Made by a program: the position numbers and the translations under genes | DNA from: Rhizobium sp. | GTDB lineage: Bacteria; Pseudomonadota; Alphaproteobacteria; Rhizobiales; Rhizobiaceae | Assembly: GCA_002796995.1 (NCBI GenBank) | Contig: PEKW01000005.1 | Coordinates: 334,238 to 394,803, forward strand | Direction of reading: 5' to 3' | Length of the DNA stretch: 60,566 bases | Shown here: in pieces, positions 24,193 to 33,681 of the stretch | How positions within the stretch are numbered: the first letter of the stretch is position 1 | Layout of the letters: the number at the start of each line of letters is the position of its first letter | Notes under the pieces: model-generated | Told to the model about the DNA's origin: nothing | The model's input: the letters and a program-made list of their open reading frames with translations, nothing else | The model's database searches: none

Positions 24193-24954
24193 TCAGGCGC
24201 CCTTGACGATGTAGCCGCCCGGCGCATTGGCCCAGGGGAACCGCTTGACCGGCGCGACGATGCCGTTCTTGCGGGCGAAATCGTCCCAGGCGCGGGTCTC
24301 GCCCGGCCATTTGCTCGTCGCGTATTCGTCGAGGATCAGCACGCCGCCCGGCACCAGCCGGTCCCAGCAATGCTCGAGAATGGTCTTGGTCGGCTCGTAG
24401 ATGTCGACATCGACGTTGATCAGGCAGAAGCGCGATTCCGGGTTCTTCTCCAGCCATTCCGGCAGCGTCTTGGAAATGTCGCCCTCGACGATCTGCCCGC
24501 GTCCGGTCGGCAGCACGCCGTCCTCGTTGTGCAGCTTCAGGAGTTCGCGGAACTCGTCGAGGAAGTTCTCCGAGCTCAGACCCCCGACTTCCTTCTGCAC
24601 GTTGGCGTCATGTGCGCCGTCCTCTTCGTGCAGGCTGGGGAAGCCGGCGAAGCTGTCGAAGCCGATGACCTTCTTGTGGGTGGCGGTCGGGGTCAGGACC
24701 TCGATGAACTTGTGCCAGCTGAAGAACGACTTGCCGTAGTAGACGCCGAAATCGGCATAGTGTCCCGGCAGTTCGACCGTCAACTTGAACAGCTCATAAT
24801 GCGCCAGCTGCCGGATGAACGAGCGGCGGCTCACATAGGTCGGGAACAGGTCGAGATAGTGGCGCACGTCGTGCGGCCAGCGGGTGGTGATCTCGTTGAG
24901 CTTGCTGAAAAACTTGCTCTCGCCATCCGAGGGGTAGAAAAAAGTGTCCTTCAT
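24193..24954 (-). CDS. TylF/MycF-like class I methyltransferase
   Basis: The 253-residue protein has the TylF-family features HYADFGVYYGKSFFSWHKFI (SAM-binding loop), VIGFDSFAGFPSLHEEDGAH, and LINVDVDIYEPTKTILEHCW with DEYATSKWPGETRAWDDF, where paired acidic residues bind a metal and SAM. TylF-like enzymes methylate sugar hydroxyls in antibiotics and surface glycans. No glycan cluster is adjacent, so the substrate is unknown. The ATG at 24954 begins MKDTFFYPSDGESK. A 270-base gap separates it from the next gene; nothing definite was found in that gap. Confidence 0.82.
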   Translation of the reverse strand: MKDTFFYPSDGESKFFSKLNEITTRWPHDVRHYLDLFPTYVSRRSFIRQLAHYELFKLTVELPGHYADFGVYYGKSFFSWHKFIEVLTPTATHKKVIGFDSFAGFPSLHEEDGAHDANVQKEVGGLSSENFLDEFRELLKLHNEDGVLPTGRGQIVEGDISKTLPEWLEKNPESRFCLINVDVDIYEPTKTILEHCWDRLVPGGVLILDEYATSKWPGETRAWDDFARKNGIVAPVKRFPWANAPGGYIVKGA

Positions 24955-25226
24955 GTCCGATGCGCCTTCCCGCCTGGCCGCGTCCGGCCGACACCGCCCT
25001 TGAAGATGGGCCTTGAGTCGTCGCCGCTGCGTCTGTTTGCTGGCCGGACCCTAGGCAGCGAAACTTGTCCCAGGCTGTGAGCTTCATCGGCGGCCAGAGG
25101 CCCTGATCTGTCGCGGTTTGGAACAGCTCGGCCGGCATTAATCATCCGCTCACGCTGTTTCAATCGGCTGCCCGCCGCCCGCGCGGTTTCACGAGCTTTT
25201 AAGTTCCTGCATTTATTCTAATATCC

Positions 25227-27614
25227 ATGAACACGATCACACCTGCCCGGCTTTTGCAGAAACTCCGTAGCCTCGGGGACGCATTCCTGCGTCTCGGCGA
25301 ATCCGGGCAGAGCGAAGCCGAGGCGGGACGCATCCGGGCGGTGCGCCTTGCGACCGTGCTGCGCAACACGCCGTGGATGATGGCGGCAAACATCGCCAAT
25401 GCCGTCGTGGCACTCATCGCCTTTGCCGACAGCGAGTGGTTCGCCTGGGTCGCGGCCTGGGCCTCGCTCGTCGTGTCGATCGCCGCCGTCACCGGCTGGA
25501 CCTGGTTCCGCAACCGGAACCTTCCCCTGCGCCAGACGGCCTCGCTGAGGGGCACCCGCCGGGCGGTCATCTATGCGGTGCTCTTGAGCGGCCTGTGGGC
25601 GGCCCTGGTCATACTCTTCTATCTCAACGCCACCGAGGACCAGCGCCTGGTGATCGTCGCGATCACCGTCGGCATGATGGGCGGCGGCGGTTTCGCGCTC
25701 GCCACCATCCCGCCGGCCGCGATAACCTTCAGTGTGCTGATGGGCATGGGATCGCTGCTCGCCCTCAGCGTGGCGGCCGAAGCCGTCGGCGTCAGCCTGC
25801 TGGCGCTCTACATCATCTACACGGCGATCATCGTGCGCTCGTCCTTGGCGCTCTGTGACAGCCTGACGATCCGGGTTCGCGCCCAGATCGCCGCCGACGA
25901 TCAGCGCGACGTGATCGGCCTTCTGCTCAACGATTTCGAGGAGAATGCTGCCGACTGGCTGTGGGGGATCGACAGCGATCTCGTGCTGCGGCGCGCCTCG
26001 ACGCGCTTCTTCGAGCAACTCCACTGCAGCGAGACCGAGGCCTTCGGCAAACCGTTCTGGGACGTCATGCCCTGCGCCAGCAACAGCTGCCGCACGCTGC
26101 AGAACATGAACGGCGCCGATGCCCTTCGCCTGCAACTCGACAGCCACGCCTCGTTCCGCGACTTCGAGGTCTGCGTCATGCAGAACGGCGAACCGGGCGT
26201 CTGGTCGCTCAGCGCCAAGGCCGTCTTCGACGGCGAAGGCCGCTTCGTCGGCTATCGCGGCGTCGGGCGCGACGTCACCCAGGCCCGCGAGGCCCGCCGC
26301 CGCATCGAATATATGGCGCGCCACGACAGCCTGACCGACGTCGGCAACCGCGTGCTGCTGAACGACGACCTCGATCGCGCCATCGACCGCCTGGAACGCT
26401 TCGGCGAGCATTTCTCCATCCTGCTGATCGACCTCGACCGCTTCAAGCAGGTCAACGACACCCATGGCCATGGCGCCGGCGACGAGCTGCTACGCGAGGT
26501 CGCCAAGGTCCTGCAGTCGGTCTGCGGGGAAACCGATACGCTCGCCCGGCTCGGCGGTGACGAGTTCGCCGTCATCCGCACCTCCATGCAGGATCCGCGG
26601 GCCGTGGCGGTGCTGGCCGACCGGCTGGTCAACGCGCTCTCCCAGCCCTTCCCGCTCGCCTCAGGCACCGCCCGGATCGGCGCCTCGATCGGCATCGCCT
26701 GCGCGCCGATCGACGGCCGCGACGCCGACGCGCTGATGCGCCATGCCGACCTCGCGCTCTATCGGGCCAAGGCCGACGGCCGCAACCGCTTCCACTTCTT
26801 CGACACTTCGCTCGATGCCGCCGCCCGCCGCCGCAACCTGATCGAGCAGGAACTGCGCGCCGCCGTGGCCGCCCGCTCCCTGACTCTGCATTTCCAGCCG
26901 CTGGTCGACAGCGCCAGCGGCCAGGTCGTCTGCGTCGAAGCGCTGCTGCGCTGGCACCATCCGACGCTGGGCGCCATCAGCCCGACGGAATTCATCCCGA
27001 TCGCCGAGGACATCGGCCTGATCGAGACGATCGGCGCCTGGGCTATCCGTGAGGGTTGCATGACCGCCGCCGCCTGGCCCGCCTCGGTTCGCATCGCCGT
27101 CAACCTGTCGCCGCGCCAGTTCGCCGGCACGGGTCTCTATGCCGGCATTGCCGCCGCCCTCCGCGACAGCGGCCTGCCGCCCGCCCGCCTCGAGCTGGAA
27201 GTGACCGAATCCCTGCTGTTGAGAACCGACGCGCTGGTCGAATCGACGCTGGTCGCCATCGCCGCGCTCGGCGTGCGTGTCGCGCTGGACGATTTCGGCA
27301 CGGGCTATTCGTCGCTGAGCTATCTGCGCCGATATCGCTTCGACAAGCTGAAGATCGACCAGTCCTTCATCTCCGACATCGAAAGCAACACCGACAGCCG
27401 CGCCATCGTCGACGCCATCATCCGCCTCGGCCACGATCTCGGCATGTCTCTGGCGGCCGAAGGCGTCGAGACCCAGGCGCAGTACGAAATCCTGCGCACC
27501 CTCGGCTGCGGCGAAATCCAGGGCTATCTGATCGGCCGGCCCATGCCGGGCGAGGATCTGGCACGGTTCCTCGCCCAAGCGAACGACGCGCGTCCGATCC
27601 GCCAGATCGCCTGA
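25227..27614 (+). CDS. GGDEF-EAL protein with N-terminal membrane sensor and PAS domain
   Basis: The 795-residue protein has about five membrane helices in its first 210 residues, a PAS-like domain to about 370, a GGDEF diguanylate cyclase domain with intact GGDEF near residue 443, and an EAL phosphodiesterase domain with EALLRW near residue 570 and DDFGTGYSSLSYLRRY later. Both active sites look intact, so the enzyme may make or break cyclic di-GMP. The allosteric site before GGDEF reads GETD instead of RxxD, so product inhibition at that site is probably lost. It would act at the inner membrane. The ATG at 25227 has no clear ribosome site. Confidence 0.92.
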   Translation: MNTITPARLLQKLRSLGDAFLRLGESGQSEAEAGRIRAVRLATVLRNTPWMMAANIANAVVALIAFADSEWFAWVAAWASLVVSIAAVTGWTWFRNRNLPLRQTASLRGTRRAVIYAVLLSGLWAALVILFYLNATEDQRLVIVAITVGMMGGGGFALATIPPAAITFSVLMGMGSLLALSVAAEAVGVSLLALYIIYTAIIVRSSLALCDSLTIRVRAQIAADDQRDVIGLLLNDFEENAADWLWGIDSDLVLRRASTRFFEQLHCSETEAFGKPFWDVMPCASNSCRTLQNMNGADALRLQLDSHASFRDFEVCVMQNGEPGVWSLSAKAVFDGEGRFVGYRGVGRDVTQAREARRRIEYMARHDSLTDVGNRVLLNDDLDRAIDRLERFGEHFSILLIDLDRFKQVNDTHGHGAGDELLREVAKVLQSVCGETDTLARLGGDEFAVIRTSMQDPRAVAVLADRLVNALSQPFPLASGTARIGASIGIACAPIDGRDADALMRHADLALYRAKADGRNRFHFFDTSLDAAARRRNLIEQELRAAVAARSLTLHFQPLVDSASGQVVCVEALLRWHHPTLGAISPTEFIPIAEDIGLIETIGAWAIREGCMTAAAWPASVRIAVNLSPRQFAGTGLYAGIAAALRDSGLPPARLELEVTESLLLRTDALVESTLVAIAALGVRVALDDFGTGYSSLSYLRRYRFDKLKIDQSFISDIESNTDSRAIVDAIIRLGHDLGMSLAAEGVETQAQYEILRTLGCGEIQGYLIGRPMPGEDLARFLAQANDARPIRQIA

Positions 27615-27676
27615 AATGAAAGATGCGGGCGGTCAGCCGCCGAACGGCGGCTGGGTGCATGCCAGGAGCGCCGGGA

Positions 27677-29233
27677 CTATTCCAGCGGAATGGCGACGTG
27701 GCGCAGATTGCCCTCGGTGTCGGCAATCATCACATAGGCGCTGCGCCGGCCCTCGTTCTTGAGCGCGCTCAGCGTCTGGCCGACATCCTCAGGCGTCTCG
27801 ACGAATTCCTGGGCCACCTCGACGATCACCTGCCCCGGCTCGAGACCCTTTTCGGCGGCGGGCGAACCCGGCTTGACCGAGGTGATCACCACGCCCTCGA
27901 CGCTTTCGGCGATCGAATATGTCTTGCGCGCGGCATCGTCCAGCGTGCCGAGTTCAAGACCGATCGCGCCCAGCACGGCCGGAAGTGCTGCATCCGGCGC
28001 ACCCGGCGACTGCTGCTCGCCGCCCTCGTCACCCGGTGCGATTTCCTCGCCGTCGTCTGGCGGCGTCAGCTCGCCGTCCTCGGGCGTCGTGCCCGGTGCC
28101 GCCGATGCGTCGGCCGTCTGCTCGTCGTCGAGCTGGCCGAGCTTGACCTTCAAAATCTGTTCCTTGCCGTCGCGCAGGATCTTCACCTCGACCTCGGCGC
28201 CGACCGCACTCTCGGCGACGGTCCGCACCAGGTCGCGCGTGTCGTCGACGCTCTTGCCGTCGAAAGCGATGATCACGTCGCCGACCCGGATAGGGCCGTT
28301 CTCGACCGGGCCGCCCTTGACCAGCCCGCTCACCAGCGCGCCGCGTGCCTTGCCGATCTTCAGGCTTTCGGCCACCTCGTCGGAGACGGGCTGAATGCGC
28401 ACGCCGAGCCAGCCGCGGCGGGTCTCGCCGAATTCGATCAGCTGCTTGATGACGTTCTCTGCAAGCTCGGTCGGTACGGCAAAGCCGATGCCGATCGAAC
28501 CGCCGCTCGGCGAGATGATCGCGGTGTTGATGCCGATGACTTCGCCGCTCATGTTGAACAGCGGGCCGCCGGAATTGCCCTTGTTGATCGCCGCGTCGGT
28601 CTGAATGAAATTGTCGTAAGGGCCGGCATTGATGTTGCGGCCGCTCGCCGAGATGATGCCGACGGTGACGGAGCCGCCGAGCCCGAAGGGATTGCCGATC
28701 GCCATCACCCAGTCGCCGATGCGCATCTTGCGCGAATCGCCGAACTTCACGGCGGTGAGCGGCGCCGGCGGCTCGACCTTCAGAACCGACAGATCGGTCT
28801 TGGTATCGGTGCCGACCAGCTTGGCCTTGAGCTTGGAACCGTCGGGAAAGATCACCTCGATGTCGTCGGCGCCTTCGATCACGTGGTTGTTGGTGACGAC
28901 GAAGCCGGCCGGGTCGATGACGAAGCCGGAGCCGAGCGAGTTGACCTTGTTGTTGTCGCCGTCCTTGCCGCGGTTCTTGAAGAAGTCCTCGAACAGCTCC
29001 TGGAACGGCGAGCCTTCCGGCACCTGCGGCACCGGACCGTCGCCCTCTTCCTTGACGCTTTGCGAGGTGGAAATGTTGACCACGGCGCCAAGCAGGCCCT
29101 GCGCCAGGTCGGCGACCGATTCCGGCCCCTGCGCCAGCGCCGGACGGACCGCCCCGAGCGAACCGAAGGCCAGGGCCGTCCCGAGCAACAGGGCCGGGAT
29201 CAGCGTACGGGACTTGGCGGCGGTCAGGGTCAT
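27677..29233 (-). CDS. degP: Periplasmic Do-family serine protease/chaperone
   Basis: The 518-residue HtrA protein has a signal peptide ending PALAQ and the catalytic triad His117 (VVTNNHVIEG), Asp147 (TKTDLSVLKV) and Ser221 (INKGNSGGPLF). Two PDZ domains follow, separated by an acidic, Pro-rich insert (about residues 355-410) rich in Glu, Asp, Gly and Thr. It degrades or refolds damaged envelope proteins. The ATG at 29233 has AGGAAG upstream; in-frame codons further upstream lack a signal peptide. It is downstream of hflKC, as usual in Rhizobiales, and the two systems share protein quality control. Confidence 0.96.
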   Translation of the reverse strand: MTLTAAKSRTLIPALLLGTALAFGSLGAVRPALAQGPESVADLAQGLLGAVVNISTSQSVKEEGDGPVPQVPEGSPFQELFEDFFKNRGKDGDNNKVNSLGSGFVIDPAGFVVTNNHVIEGADDIEVIFPDGSKLKAKLVGTDTKTDLSVLKVEPPAPLTAVKFGDSRKMRIGDWVMAIGNPFGLGGSVTVGIISASGRNINAGPYDNFIQTDAAINKGNSGGPLFNMSGEVIGINTAIISPSGGSIGIGFAVPTELAENVIKQLIEFGETRRGWLGVRIQPVSDEVAESLKIGKARGALVSGLVKGGPVENGPIRVGDVIIAFDGKSVDDTRDLVRTVAESAVGAEVEVKILRDGKEQILKVKLGQLDDEQTADASAAPGTTPEDGELTPPDDGEEIAPGDEGGEQQSPGAPDAALPAVLGAIGLELGTLDDAARKTYSIAESVEGVVITSVKPGSPAAEKGLEPGQVIVEVAQEFVETPEDVGQTLSALKNEGRRSAYVMIADTEGNLRHVAIPLE

Positions 29234-29333
29234 GCGGTCTTCCTCTCGCGAACAGGCGTCTTTTTTGGCCGCAGCATAAGGCGGAAAGATGAAAGGGGAA
29301 ATCAATTTCGCCGGAATGCAGGCCGGGCCGAAG

Positions 29334-29519
29334 CTAGCCGCGCACCAGCCAGACGAGCCCGACGCCGCAGGTGACGGAGACGAGGCCCGCAAGCCGCAAC
29401 TGCTCCGGCGGGATCGACGGAAGCAGGCGCGCCATCTCAATAAGAAATCGAGGGGCCAGTGCGTAGACCAGCCCCTCGATGATCAGGAAAAAGGCAAAAC
29501 CTGCGAGCAGATCCGCCAT
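29334..29519 (-). CDS. DUF2065 small membrane protein
   Basis: The 61-residue protein has two membrane helices, LLAGFAFFLIIEGLVYALAP and LRLAGLVSVTCGVGLVWLV, typical of the DUF2065 (YjeT-like) family found next to hflC in many proteobacteria. It starts only 8 bases after the hflC stop, so it belongs to the hflKC transcript. The function is unknown; association with the HflKC membrane complex is suggested by gene order. The 100 bases between it and degP hold no obvious terminator. Confidence 0.9.
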   Translation of the reverse strand: MADLLAGFAFFLIIEGLVYALAPRFLIEMARLLPSIPPEQLRLAGLVSVTCGVGLVWLVRG

Positions 29520-29527
29520 GGCCGTCG

Positions 29528-30460
29528 TCAGTTGCCGGCGGCCGGTGCGGCAGGCGCAGCCGGTACGGCCGGCGCTGCGGGCGTGCCCTCGGAGTCGTTG
29601 AAATAACGGAAGAACTCCGAATCCGGCGACAGCACCATGGTCGTCCCGGTATTGCTGAGCGCCCCGGTATAGGCCCGCATCGAGCGATAGAACTCGAAGA
29701 ACTGCTCGTCGCGGCCGAAGGCCTCGCCGAAGACGCGGTTACGTTCCGCATCGCCCTGACCGCGCAGGATTTCCGAATCGCGCTGCGCTTCCGCCTGCAG
29801 TTCGACGACCTGGCGGTCGGCGATGGCGCGGCGGCGCTGGCCTTCTTCGTTACCGCGGGCGCGGATCAGTTCGGCCTCGGCCAGACGTTCGGCCTTCATG
29901 CGGTCGAAGGTCTGCTGCGAGACTTCCTGGGTGAGGTCGGTGCGGCGGATGCGGACATCGGAAATGGTGACACCGAGCGATTCGGCATCGACCCTGAGGT
30001 CGTCACGCACTTCCTGCATCATCGATGACCGTGCGTCGGAGAGCGCCGCCTCGAAGCCGCGCAGACCGTAGACGCGACGCAGCGAGGCGTCGAGACGGGT
30101 GCGCAGGCGCGATTCGGCCGATTCACGATCGCCGGAGACCGTTTCGCGGAAGCGACGGGCGTCGGTGATCTTGTAGACCACGAAGGCGTCGACTTCATAG
30201 AACTTGCCGCCGGAAACCTGGACGCGGATATTGTCGAGGTCGAAGCGGAGCGCCTGGTCCTCGACATACTGGACGCGGTCGGCGTCGGCGAAGGCGAAGG
30301 GCAGCTTGAAGTAGAGGCCCGGCTCCTTATGAACGGCCTGGATCTGGCCGAAGCGCACGACGACGGCCTGCTGGCGTTCGTTGACGACGAAAACCGAGGA
30401 ATAGACGAGCAGCAGCACGGCGGCGAGCCCGATCAGCACATAGGCGAGACGATTGGACAT
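29528..30460 (-). CDS. hflC: HflC, SPFH-domain subunit of the FtsH regulator complex
   Basis: HflC pairs with HflK to form a large cage in the inner membrane that encloses the protease FtsH and controls its access to membrane substrates. The 310-residue protein has an N-terminal anchor (YVLIGLAAVLLLVYSSVFVV), the SPFH domain (VNERQQAVVVRFGQIQ), a long helical stretch with KAERLAEAELIRARGNEEGQ, and a C-terminal Ala/Pro-rich tail. The ATG at 30460 is two bases beyond the hflK stop, with GGGAGG inside the hflK end. Confidence 0.95.
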   Translation of the reverse strand: MSNRLAYVLIGLAAVLLLVYSSVFVVNERQQAVVVRFGQIQAVHKEPGLYFKLPFAFADADRVQYVEDQALRFDLDNIRVQVSGGKFYEVDAFVVYKITDARRFRETVSGDRESAESRLRTRLDASLRRVYGLRGFEAALSDARSSMMQEVRDDLRVDAESLGVTISDVRIRRTDLTQEVSQQTFDRMKAERLAEAELIRARGNEEGQRRRAIADRQVVELQAEAQRDSEILRGQGDAERNRVFGEAFGRDEQFFEFYRSMRAYTGALSNTGTTMVLSPDSEFFRYFNDSEGTPAAPAVPAAPAAPAAGN

Positions 30461-30462
30461 GA

Positions 30463-31578
30463 TCAATTGCCTCCCTGCGTCTGGGTCTGGGGCTGCGTCG
30501 CGGTCTGGCCCATGCGGCCGATTTCGTTGAGCGGCAGGTAAGGCACGACGCCCTGCTGGTTCTCGCCGATGATGACCTTGTTCGAGTTCTTCAGAACCTG
30601 CTCCATGGTTTCGAGATAGAGGCGCTTGCGCGTGACATCAGGCGCCTTGCTGTATTCCTCGTAGATGTCGACAAAGCGCTGGGCTTCACCCTCGGCTTCC
30701 TTGACGACGCGATCCTTGTAGGCGGCTGCCTCTTCGCGGATCTGCGCGGCCTGACCGCGGGCCTGGCCAAGCTGCTGGTTGGCATATTTGTTGGCTTCCT
30801 CGACAAAACGGTCCTCGTCCTGCTCGGCGCGCTGCACTTCGTCGAAGGCATCGGCCACTTCGCGCGGCGGGGCCGCATCCTCGATCGCGACGGCATTGAT
30901 CGAGATGCCGGCGCCATAGCTGTCCATGGTGCCCTGGATGATCGCCTTGACGTCGGTCGCGATACCCTGGCGGGCGTCGCGGAAAATGTCCTGTGCCGGA
31001 CGGCGGCCGACCACTTCGCGCATCGCGCTTTCGGCGACCTGCTGCAGCGTCAGCTGCGGGCTTTCGAGGTTGAACAGGAAGGCCTTCGGATCGCTCACGG
31101 TAAAGAGAACCGAGAACTGCACGTTGACGATGTTCTGGTCGCCAGACAGCATCAGGCCGGCATTCGACGAGGACGAGGCCTTGGCGCCGATGTTCTGCTG
31201 CTGCTCGGTGACCTTGACGATTTCGACGGTTTCCAGCGGCCACAGATGGAAGTGCAGGCCCGGCATGGAAATGTCTTCCGTCGGCTTGCCGAAGCGCAGT
31301 TCGACGCCGCGTTCGTCCGGCTGGACGGTATAGATGGCCTGGACGAGCCAGAAGGCCGCGAGCACCAGCACCAGCACGACGATCACGCCGCCGTTGAATC
31401 CGCCGGGAACGATGTTCTTCAGCCGGTCCTGACCACGCCGGATCAGGTCCTCGAGATCCGGGGGCGTGTTGCCGCCACCGCCGCCGCGCGGCCGGTTCGG
31501 CCCCTGCCCCCAGGGGCCCTTGTTATCACCGCCGCCGCCGCCCCATGGGCCGCCGCCGTTCTGATTGCTCCAGGGCAT
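30463..31578 (-). CDS. hflK: HflK, SPFH-domain subunit of the FtsH regulator complex
   Basis: The 371-residue partner of HflC begins with a Gly/Pro/Trp-rich cytoplasmic tail (residues 1-40, WGGGGGDNKGPWGQGPNRPR), then a membrane anchor VIVVLVLVLAAFWLVQAIYT, the SPFH domain (VQPDERGVELRFGKPT), and a coiled region with EEANKYANQQLGQARGQAAQ. The C-terminus is Gln/Thr-rich. ATG at 31578 has GAGGT just upstream. It is transcribed with hflC and DUF2065, downstream of folA with a 146-base gap that contains a strong stem-loop. Confidence 0.95.
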   Translation of the reverse strand: MPWSNQNGGGPWGGGGGDNKGPWGQGPNRPRGGGGGNTPPDLEDLIRRGQDRLKNIVPGGFNGGVIVVLVLVLAAFWLVQAIYTVQPDERGVELRFGKPTEDISMPGLHFHLWPLETVEIVKVTEQQQNIGAKASSSSNAGLMLSGDQNIVNVQFSVLFTVSDPKAFLFNLESPQLTLQQVAESAMREVVGRRPAQDIFRDARQGIATDVKAIIQGTMDSYGAGISINAVAIEDAAPPREVADAFDEVQRAEQDEDRFVEEANKYANQQLGQARGQAAQIREEAAAYKDRVVKEAEGEAQRFVDIYEEYSKAPDVTRKRLYLETMEQVLKNSNKVIIGENQQGVVPYLPLNEIGRMGQTATQPQTQTQGGN

Positions 31579-31670
31579 TCATACCTCTTAGCTTTGAATT
31601 CTCTCCCGATGCCTGCGCGGCTGCCTTGCGGCCCCTCGCGGACGTTAGTCCCGTTATAGGTATCGGCACC

Positions 31671-31692
31671 GGTGCTTTCAACGGAAAGCACC
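31671..31692. other. Perfect stem-loop between folA and hflK
   Basis: GGTGCTTTC and GAAAGCACC form a perfect 9-bp stem around a 4-base loop, about 93 bases upstream of hflK and 32 bases after folA. There is no T-run, so it may be an RNA processing site, a weak terminator or an operator near the hflK promoter. Confidence 0.5.
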
Positions 31693-31724
31693 TAACTTCT
31701 TCGAGAGTTACGGAAAATAGTGCG

Positions 31725-32249
31725 TTATGCCGCAGGCCTGCGGCGATAGACGGCGTAACGCGTCGGGTAATTGTCCTTTTCCCCGGCAGGCACGTGCGTT
31801 TCCTCGATTTTCTCGAAGACCGCCGGATCAATCGCCGGAAACACCGTATCGCCCTCGATCACGGCTTCGACATGCGTGACGTAGAGTTCGTCGCAAAGCG
31901 GCAGGGCCTGCCGGTAGATCTCGCCGCCGCCGGCGATGCAGGCCGCATCGACGCCGGAGGCGACCGCGATCGCCTTCGCCCGCGCAATCCCCTCCTCCAG
32001 GCTGCCCGCCGTCTCGACGCCCGGCATCTCGATCTTCGGGCCGCGGCTGACAATCAGGTGCGGCCGGCCCGGCAAAGGCTTGCCGCCGACGGATTCGAAG
32101 GTCTTGCGGCCCATCACCAGCGGCTTGCCGAGCGTCAGCGCCTTGAAGCGCTTGAGATCGGTCGACAGCTTCCACGGCATGTCGCCGTCGCGGCCGATCA
32201 CGCCATTCTCAGCCATGGCGACGACGATTACGATCTTCGGGTCAGACAT
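31725..32249 (-). CDS. folA: Dihydrofolate reductase
   Basis: FolA reduces dihydrofolate to tetrahydrofolate with NADPH, restoring the cofactor oxidised by thymidylate synthase. The 174-residue enzyme has IVVAMAENGVIGRDGDMPWK at the N-terminus, the NADPH site LVMGRKTFESVGGKPLPGR, and CIAGGGEIYRQALPLCDELY. The start is the ATG at 32249, giving MSDPKIVIVV. It follows thyA by 32 bases on the same strand, forming a thymidylate operon. It is the usual trimethoprim target. Confidence 0.97.
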   Translation of the reverse strand: MSDPKIVIVVAMAENGVIGRDGDMPWKLSTDLKRFKALTLGKPLVMGRKTFESVGGKPLPGRPHLIVSRGPKIEMPGVETAGSLEEGIARAKAIAVASGVDAACIAGGGEIYRQALPLCDELYVTHVEAVIEGDTVFPAIDPAVFEKIEETHVPAGEKDNYPTRYAVYRRRPAA

Positions 32250-32281
32250 GGCCTGCCTTTCGCGGGAACCGTCCACCGCCG

Positions 32282-33076
32282 TCAGACGGCGATCGGCGCC
32301 TTGATGCTGGAATCGGCTTCATAGCCCTCGAGGTTGAAATCCTCGAAGCGGAAGGCAAACAGGTCGCGCACCTGCGGATTGATCCGCATGGTCGGCAAGG
32401 CCTTCGGCGTCCGCGACAGCTGCAGCTTCGCCTGCTCGAAATGGTTGGCATAAAGGTGAGCGTCGCCGAGCGTATGGACGAAGTCGCCCGGTTCCAGATC
32501 CGTTACCTGCGCCACCATCATCGTCAGCAAAGCATAGGAGGCGATGTTAAAGGGCACCCCGAGGAAGATGTCGGCCGAGCGCTGGTAGAGCTGGCACGAC
32601 AGTTTTCCGTCGGCGACGTAGAACTGGAACAGGCAGTGGCACGGCGGCAGTGCCATCTCGTCGACCTCGGCCGGGTTCCAGGCGGTGACGATGTGGCGGC
32701 GCGAATTGGGATTCTTCCGGATGCTCGTCACCAGATTGGCGATCTGGTCGATATGGCCGCCCTTGCCGTCGGGCCAGGACCGCCACTGCGCGCCGTAGAC
32801 CGGGCCCAGATCGCCGTTCTCGTCCGCCCACTCGTCCCAGATGCTGACGCCGTGTTCCCTGAGATAGCCGATATTGGTTTCGCCCTTGAGGAACCACAGC
32901 AGTTCATGGATGATCGAGCGCAAATGCAGCTTCTTGGTCGTGGTGACCGGGAAACCGTCGGACAGGTCGAAGCGCATCTGATGGCCGAACACCGAGCGCG
33001 TGCCGGTGCCCGTGCGGTCGCCCCGGTCGGAGCCGTTCTCCATCACGTGGCGCAAGAGGTCGAGATACTGCTTCAT
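32282..33076 (-). CDS. thyA: Thymidylate synthase
   Basis: ThyA methylates dUMP to dTMP using methylenetetrahydrofolate. The 264-residue enzyme has the nucleotide-binding [16 protein letters not shown], the active-site cysteine in [17 protein letters not shown], and [19 protein letters not shown]. All match the classic enzyme, and the length is exactly typical. It heads the thyA-folA operon. The ATG at 33076 begins [16 protein letters not shown]. Confidence 0.97.
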   Translation of the reverse strand: MKQYLDLLRHVMENGSDRGDRTGTGTRSVFGHQMRFDLSDGFPVTTTKKLHLRSIIHELLWFLKGETNIGYLREHGVSIWDEWADENGDLGPVYGAQWRSWPDGKGGHIDQIANLVTSIRKNPNSRRHIVTAWNPAEVDEMALPPCHCLFQFYVADGKLSCQLYQRSADIFLGVPFNIASYALLTMMVAQVTDLEPGDFVHTLGDAHLYANHFEQAKLQLSRTPKALPTMRINPQVRDLFAFRFEDFNLEGYEADSSIKAPIAV

Positions 33077-33163
33077 GGGTGTGCCGCCGATTCCTTTTCG
33101 GCGCCAATGTAGCGTCCCCGAGCGGCGGAACCAAGCGGCCCCGCCGGTTTTCCAAGATTGGCG

Positions 33164-33472
33164 TCAGAGGTCGCCCAGCTTGCCGAGTTCCTTGGCCACC
33201 AGATAGTAGAAGGTCACGCGCGATTTCGTCTTGTCGGCTTTCATCGCCGCGCAGGTGGCGTCCACCGCCTTGTCGGCGGCCTCGCCGGTCACGCCGAGCT
33301 TCTTGCCGCACCACTTCTCCTTGACGCGGGCCAGTTCCTCCGGATCCGACGCGGACACCAGCGAGGAGTCGCGATTGCGAAGCGCGATGCCCAGATGGCG
33401 CACGATCTTGTTGACCACCGCCTCGTCGGCACCGGCATCGTAAAGCTTCACGTCTGCAAGATAGTCCGTCAT
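33164..33472 (-). CDS. DUF2853 family protein
   Basis: The 102-residue soluble protein matches DUF2853: MTDYLADVKLYDAGADEAVV, then HLGIALRNRDSSLVSASDPE, then VKEKWCGKKLGV and FYYLVAKELGKLGDL. It is a small all-helical family of unknown function common in Alphaproteobacteria and Bacteroidetes. It contains two cysteines but no motif for metal or nucleotide binding. It lies between thyA and a divergent secreted protein gene. The ATG at 33472 has AGGAGAAGG upstream. Confidence 0.85.
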   Translation of the reverse strand: MTDYLADVKLYDAGADEAVVNKIVRHLGIALRNRDSSLVSASDPEELARVKEKWCGKKLGVTGEAADKAVDATCAAMKADKTKSRVTFYYLVAKELGKLGDL

Positions 33473-33681
33473 GGCCTTCTCCTTTCGCCCGGCGCGGGCG
33501 TCTCATGCGCGCCCGCTTGATGAGCAGAATGAGAGAACCTCCGAGGACCGTCAAGCGGCCGACGGCGGCCTGCCGGACACAGTCCAAAATTCGCCGACAC
33601 CAATTGAGTTTTGCCAAGAATCCGGCGAAGAAAGTGGTCCGGCACGCAACGTCGCCCAGGACCAACGGAGGCACACGCGAC

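Noticed and set aside
27623..29374. A 583-residue open frame opposite degP
   Set aside because: It has no recognisable protein and covers a clear HtrA gene on the other strand.
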